A stretch of 10,020 nt of DNA from an uncultured bacterium (GTDB lineage: Bacteria; Pseudomonadota; Gammaproteobacteria; Burkholderiales; Burkholderiaceae_E). Shown here piece by piece: positions 6,336 through 10,020 of the stretch (its first letter is position 1; each line of letters starts with the position of its first letter). The position numbers and the translations under genes are program-made. The stretch is taken from assembly GCA_903864485.1 (NCBI GenBank), contig CAIPGD010000576.1, positions 1 to 10,020 of the forward strand, read 5' to 3'. The notes below the pieces were generated by a model. It worked only from the letters and a program-made list of their open reading frames with translations, was not told the DNA's origin and did no database searches.

Positions 6336-6444
6336 AGCTTGGCCTTACCACAAAATAGAACGTCAACCCGATCAAAATCTGATTGACTGAAAAAACCTGA
6401 ACGATCGAACCAACAGACCGAATTGACCTGTTAACCCACTAACC

Positions 6445-9400
6445 CTATTGACAGGCCTCGCACTCCGAATCGTCGATCGCGCAAAACTTAGGAGCGATCT
6501 CTTCCGCCTTGCGACTGAAATGTTCACTCCCCGCGCCCGCCCCTGCCGGGTATGCACCCGCCGACGTTGTCAGGCCAGCGCCCGCGGCCGCCTCGGTGGC
6601 GCCATACGAAAAGCCGGCATGCCCACCCGGTTGCGCCGACACCGCATTGAGCTGGCCGACACGGTCACTCGTTGATTTTTCAGCAGAAGTGGCCGCAACG
6701 GTTCGCAGGTAATAGGTCGTCTTAAGCCCACGCAGCCACGCCATCTTGTAGGTGTCATCGAGCTTCTTGCCGGAGGCCCCAGCCATATAAATATTGAGCG
6801 ACTGGGCCTGGTCGATCCACTTTTGACGACGCGAAGCACATTCGACTAACCAACTGGGGTCGACCTCAAAAGCGGTCGCATACAGCTGTTTGAGTTCCTC
6901 AGGCACGCGATCAATTTTTGCCAATGAACCATCGAAATACTTCAGATCGGACACCATCACCTCGTCCCACAGGCCTAGGCGTTTGAGGTCGCGAACCAGA
7001 TGCTCGTTGACAACGGTGAATTCGCCCGACAAGTTCGATTTCACATAAAGATTCTCAAATGTGGGCTCAATACAGGCCGACACGCCAATGATGTTGCTGA
7101 TCGTTGCGGTCGGGGCAATCGCCACGCAATTGCTGTTGCGCATGCCGTGTTCACGAATGCGGTCACGCAGACGCTCCCAGTCCAGCGTGCTTGAACGGTC
7201 GACGTCCAGATAGCCGCCCCGTTGCTCAGCCAGCAGGTCGAGGGAATCTTGCGGGAGAATCCCGCGGTCCCACAGCGAGCCGCGGTAGCTCGAGTAGCGG
7301 CCGCGCTCCTCGGCGAGCTCTGTGCTGGCCCAGTAGGCGTGATAACAGACCGCTTCCATTGAACGATCCGAGAATTCCACCGCGTCGGCGCTGGCGTAGG
7401 GGATCCGGAGTTGATGCAGGCAGTCCTGAAAGCCCATGATGCCCAAGCCAACCGGGCGATGCTTCAGATTGGAATGGCGGGCCTTGGCGACCGCGTAGTA
7501 GTTGATGTCGATCACGTTGTCGAGCATCCGCATCGCGATCCGGATGGTACGACCCAACTTGTCGTGATCCAGTGCGTAACGAGGCCGGCCATCGGCCTCA
7601 CGACCCACTTCATGCAGGTGCGCCAGCAAGTTGACCGAGCCGAGATTACAGACCGCAATTTCGGTCGCACTGGTATTGAGGGTGATCTCGGTGCACAGGT
7701 TGCTGGAATGCACCACACCCACGTGCTGCTGCGGTGAACGCAGGTTGCATGGATCTTTGAACGTCACCCAAGGGTGCCCCGTCTCAAACAGCATGCTGAG
7801 CATGCGCCGCCACAGTTGAACTGCCGGCAGCTTGCGGAACAGCTTGAGTTCGCCCCGCTCTGCCCGGGCCTCATGGGCGACATAGGCAGCCTCGAATGCG
7901 GTCCCGACTTTGTCGTGCAAATCCGGGCAGTCGCTCGGTGAGAAAAGTGTCCACTCCTGATTTTCCATCACCCGTTTCATGAACAAATCTGGAATCCAGT
8001 TTGCAGTGTTCATGTCGTGGGTGCGACGGCGATCGTCACCGGTGTTCTTGCGCAGTTCCAGAAATTCTTCGATGTCTAGGTGCCAGGTCTCGAGATAAGC
8101 GCATACCGCGCCCTTGCGCTTGCCGCCTTGATTGACCGCGACTGCGGTGTCGTTGACGACCTTCAAAAACGGAACAACGCCTTGACTCTTGCCGTTCGTC
8201 CCTTTGATATGACTTCCCAGCGCCCGGACAGCAGTCCAGTCGTTCCCCAAACCACCGGCGAACTTCGACAGCAAGGCATTTTCTTTGATGGCCTCGTAGA
8301 TGCCATCGAGATCGTCAGCTACGGTGGTCAGGTAACAGCTCGACAGCTGCGAGCGCTGAGTCCCTGCGTTAAACAGGGTCGGGGTACTGGACATGAAATC
8401 GAACGAAGACAGCAGTTCGTAGAACTCAATCGCTCGGGTCTCGCGGTCGACTTCGCCCAATGCCAGGCCCATCGCAACGCGCATGAAAAACGCCTGCGGC
8501 AACTCGATCCGCGCGTCTTGTACGTGCAGAAAATAACGGTCGTACAGCGTCTGCAAACCCAGATAGGTGAACTGCAAATCACGCTCAGCGTTTAGCGCAG
8601 CGCCAAGTCGCTGCAGGTCGTAACGACCGAGCTCTTCGTTGAGCAAACCGGCGTCAATTCCGCGGCGAATAAAACCGGGGAAGTACTCGGCATACCGGGC
8701 CACCATCGCCCCTTGGGCAACTTCCTCACCAAGCACTTCGCGTCGCACCGAATGCAGCAGGAGACGAGCGCTGACCTGGGAATACGCGGGGTCAAGCTCG
8801 ATCCGCGAACGCGCGGCCAGCACCACCGACTTATAGACCTCTTCGATGGGTACCCCGTCATAAATGTTCTTGACGGTTTCACTGAAGATCGCCTCGGGGT
8901 TGGCCACGCCATCGAAGCCGACACAAGCCGCGGCGATCAAATCCCGCAGGTCGGCCTGATTGAGCGGCCGTCGATGACCGTTATCCAGCACATGCAGAAG
9001 CGGTTGAGTGACCTCTGGAGCCGCGGCCGATCGCGCAGCCCTTTCCTGCGATCTCTTTTCCCGATACAGCACGTATGCACGCGCTGCTTCATGTTCACCG
9101 GAGCGCATCAAAGCCAGTTCGACCTGGTCCTGCACATCTTCGATATGGAAGGTCCCACCAGCGGGCTTGTTGCGGACGAGTGATCCAACGACGCCACGGG
9201 TCAACTGCTCAACCAACTCGCGAATCCGGGCACTGGCCGCACCCTGCCCGCCCGCGACCGCCAAAAAGGCTTTGGTCATCGCGATGGCGATTTTGGACGG
9301 CTCGAATGGGACTACGGCCCCATTACGGCGGATCACGCCGAAGTCGGTGATCCGCGCCGCCTCCCCTGAACCTGCAAGGCCGCCGAGCGGCATTTCGGAC

Positions 9401-9468
9401 GTTGAACCTTGGCGTCCGACGGTGCCCGATCGCTCAATTTGTGATGTCTCGCTCACGCTATGCATCAT
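6445..9468 (-). CDS. nrdA: NrdA, class I ribonucleoside-diphosphate reductase alpha (catalytic) subunit
   Basis: This 1007-residue protein reduces ribonucleoside diphosphates to deoxyribonucleotides with NrdB. It is much longer than E. coli NrdA because of two N-terminal ATP-cone-like regions: about 43-137 (FGVIRRNGAVVPFEPSKIA, then HIEDVQDQVELALM) and about 158-246 (NGHRRPLNQADL, then YDGVPIEEVYKSVV). These sense ATP/dATP for overall activity control. The catalytic residues are all present: C378 (SQLSSCYL) and C607 (AVCNLGSVNL) for the redox pair, N590/C592/E594 (SSNLCTEI) for the thiyl radical, and Y919-Y920 (KTTYYLRT) for the radical path. A Gly/Ala-rich linker leads to the tail CEACQ with shuttle cysteines C1003 and C1006. 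The start is ATG 9468, with a GAG-containing site 7 bases upstream; an ATG at 9465 and an upstream TTG at 9480 are alternatives. Regulation by NrdR and DnaA is suggested by sites upstream. Confidence 0.97.
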   Translation of the reverse strand: MMHSVSETSQIERSGTVGRQGSTSEMPLGGLAGSGEAARITDFGVIRRNGAVVPFEPSKIAIAMTKAFLAVAGGQGAASARIRELVEQLTRGVVGSLVRNKPAGGTFHIEDVQDQVELALMRSGEHEAARAYVLYREKRSQERAARSAAAPEVTQPLLHVLDNGHRRPLNQADLRDLIAAACVGFDGVANPEAIFSETVKNIYDGVPIEEVYKSVVLAARSRIELDPAYSQVSARLLLHSVRREVLGEEVAQGAMVARYAEYFPGFIRRGIDAGLLNEELGRYDLQRLGAALNAERDLQFTYLGLQTLYDRYFLHVQDARIELPQAFFMRVAMGLALGEVDRETRAIEFYELLSSFDFMSSTPTLFNAGTQRSQLSSCYLTTVADDLDGIYEAIKENALLSKFAGGLGNDWTAVRALGSHIKGTNGKSQGVVPFLKVVNDTAVAVNQGGKRKGAVCAYLETWHLDIEEFLELRKNTGDDRRRTHDMNTANWIPDLFMKRVMENQEWTLFSPSDCPDLHDKVGTAFEAAYVAHEARAERGELKLFRKLPAVQLWRRMLSMLFETGHPWVTFKDPCNLRSPQQHVGVVHSSNLCTEITLNTSATEIAVCNLGSVNLLAHLHEVGREADGRPRYALDHDKLGRTIRIAMRMLDNVIDINYYAVAKARHSNLKHRPVGLGIMGFQDCLHQLRIPYASADAVEFSDRSMEAVCYHAYWASTELAEERGRYSSYRGSLWDRGILPQDSLDLLAEQRGGYLDVDRSSTLDWERLRDRIREHGMRNSNCVAIAPTATISNIIGVSACIEPTFENLYVKSNLSGEFTVVNEHLVRDLKRLGLWDEVMVSDLKYFDGSLAKIDRVPEELKQLYATAFEVDPSWLVECASRRQKWIDQAQSLNIYMAGASGKKLDDTYKMAWLRGLKTTYYLRTVAATSAEKSTSDRVGQLNAVSAQPGGHAGFSYGATEAAAGAGLTTSAGAYPAGAGAGSEHFSRKAEEIAPKFCAIDDSECEACQ

Positions 9469-9487
9469 GAAAATTCTCAACCCGAAA

Positions 9488-9496
9488 TGTGAATAA
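9488..9496 (-). promoter_or_regulatory. DnaA-box match upstream of nrdA
   Basis: The minus strand reads TTATTCACA, an exact fit to the DnaA-box consensus TTATNCACA. It ends 19 bases before the nrdA ATG at 9468. In E. coli the nrdAB promoter is DnaA-controlled, which makes the site plausible. A single 9-mer match is weak evidence alone. Confidence 0.45.
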
Positions 9497-9555
9497 ATTC
9501 CCGCACTTAGACCGAGTTTCCACGCGATGACGGCGATCGGTCAAAAGTCCCTAAA

Positions 9556-9571
9556 ACACTAGCCGTAGTGC
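9556..9571 (-). promoter_or_regulatory. NrdR box 1 (proximal to nrdA)
   Basis: The 16-bp palindrome reads ACACTAGCCGTAGTGC on the plus strand. It fits the NrdR-box pattern ACACWATATATWGTGT in both half-sites; only the four central bases and the last base differ. NrdR is the ATP-cone repressor of ribonucleotide reductase genes. The box lies 87 bp upstream of the nrdA ATG and 16 bp from a second, weaker box. A poor promoter-like pair on the minus strand (TTGAAC at 9587-9582, GCTAGT at 9563-9558, 18-bp spacing) would overlap it, as expected for repression. Confidence 0.72.
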
Positions 9572-9587
9572 CTAGGAGCAAGTTCAA

Positions 9588-9603
9588 GCACCAAGTCTAG
9601 CGC
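9588..9603 (-). promoter_or_regulatory. NrdR box 2 (distal, weaker)
   Basis: The plus strand reads GCACCAAGTCTAGCGC. The inner palindrome positions of the NrdR pattern are kept (CAC-A on the left, TAG-G on the right), but the match is poorer than box 1. It starts 32 bp from the start of box 1, the roughly three-turn spacing known for paired NrdR boxes, and this spacing is the main support. Nothing else gene-like is seen in the 213-bp region 9469-9681 between nrdA and ampD, apart from these boxes and the DnaA-box match. Confidence 0.55.
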
Positions 9604-9681
9604 CTGGTCGCCAAAATCTGCAAGCAATTCGAACCGCCAGTTGGGGGCAGAACAACGACCGACCGAGGCCCAAGCAACACC

Positions 9682-10020
9682 CTAAAACGGCCGCAGCAGA
9701 CGCCCTGAACCGAGGCCTGTATGGAGCCGATTCCAGTCAAATGAGGCCCCTGGATCGGTCTTGCGGCCTGGAGAAATATCGCTATGCCCAGCGATCCAGA
9801 CTAAGGGATAGGCGCGCTCAAGGCTGTGAATCAAGCGCACAAGAGCGTGGTATTGAGCGGCGTCATACGGGATATCCCCAGTACCCTCAAGCTCGATACC
9901 AATCGAGAAATCGTTGCAACGCTCTCGCTCCAGAAATCGAGACTCGCCCGCGTGCCAGGACCGCGCGCCACAGGCGGCGAACTGCGTGATCGAGCCGTCG
10001 CGGCGAATCAAAAAATGCGC
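9682..10020 (-). CDS. ampD: AmpD, 1,6-anhydro-N-acetylmuramyl-L-alanine amidase (5' end beyond window)
   Basis: The C-terminal 112 residues are visible and the frame continues past the right edge (AHFLIRRDGSITQF). AmpD is a cytoplasmic zinc amidase of the amidase_2 family that removes the stem peptide from anhydromuramyl muropeptides in cell-wall recycling, and thereby affects AmpR/AmpC signalling where those are present. Visible motifs are SAHFLIRRDG-like (minus the first residues), ARSWHAGES, CNDFSIGIELEG with the conserved Glu, and AGHSDISPGRKTDPG, which holds a zinc-ligand His, the catalytic Lys and the zinc-ligand Asp. The first zinc-ligand His lies outside the window. An internal TTG at 10011 could be mistaken for the start but sits mid-domain. 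The stop is TAG. No terminator-like hairpin with a U-tract follows before nrdA. Confidence 0.94.
   Translation of the reverse strand, partial: AHFLIRRDGSITQFAACGARSWHAGESRFLERERCNDFSIGIELEGTGDIPYDAAQYHALVRLIHSLERAYPLVWIAGHSDISPGRKTDPGASFDWNRLHTGLGSGRLLRPF

Noticed and set aside
6336..6444. Possible separate promoter or NrdR box in the nrdA-nrdB gap
   Set aside because: A TTGACG hexamer is present on the minus strand but I find no -10 at proper spacing, and no NrdR-like palindrome. The gap is AT-richer than its surroundings but otherwise featureless.
1..10020. Defence system, prophage, transposon or biosynthetic cluster
   Set aside because: Every gene is a recognised housekeeping family with consistent composition and tight spacing; there are no transposase, integrase, terminal repeats or CRISPR-like repeat arrays.

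Overview
This window reads as ordinary chromosomal housekeeping DNA from a betaproteobacterium, most likely Burkholderiales-like. The evidence is the gene order ampD-nrdA-nrdB-(Lys/Ala-rich histone-like gene) beside accB-accC-prmA-(PfkB kinase), a PrmA N-terminus of the betaproteobacterial type, and a NrdB that matches my memory of betaproteobacterial NrdB almost block for block. Base composition is moderately GC-rich and even throughout. I see no mobile element, phage gene, CRISPR array, tRNA or rRNA.

Left arm (1-3467, plus strand): the last codons of accB, then accC (biotin carboxylase), prmA (ribosomal protein L11 methyltransferase) and a PfkB-family sugar/nucleoside kinase. The genes are tightly packed: a 10-bp gap between accB and accC, a 15-bp triplicated tandem repeat across the accC/prmA junction, and an ATGA overlap between prmA and the kinase. 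They look like one operon whose promoter lies left of the window.

Right arm (3468-10020, minus strand): read in the direction of transcription, ampD (5' end cut off by the window), a 213-bp intergenic region, nrdA, nrdB, a lysine/alanine-rich AlgP/histone H1-like gene, and a YggT membrane protein. The kinase and yggT converge with their stop codons directly abutting. NrdA and NrdB form a class I ribonucleotide reductase that supplies dNTPs. The DNA upstream of nrdA holds two NrdR-box-like palindromes 32 bp apart and a DnaA-box match close to the start codon, as expected for a replication-linked dNTP operon. nrdB and the histone-like gene each end in a hairpin that contains the stop codon. The nrdB hairpin is followed by a short U-tract and may be a weak terminator or attenuator.

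I found no convincing undescribed system. The points worth a second look are regulatory (NrdR/DnaA sites, stop-codon hairpins), the repeat structures, and a few protein details: a chlamydial-like NrdB that keeps the Asp/Tyr radical site, a natural His5 tail on the kinase, and a non-repetitive C-terminal peptide on the histone-like protein.
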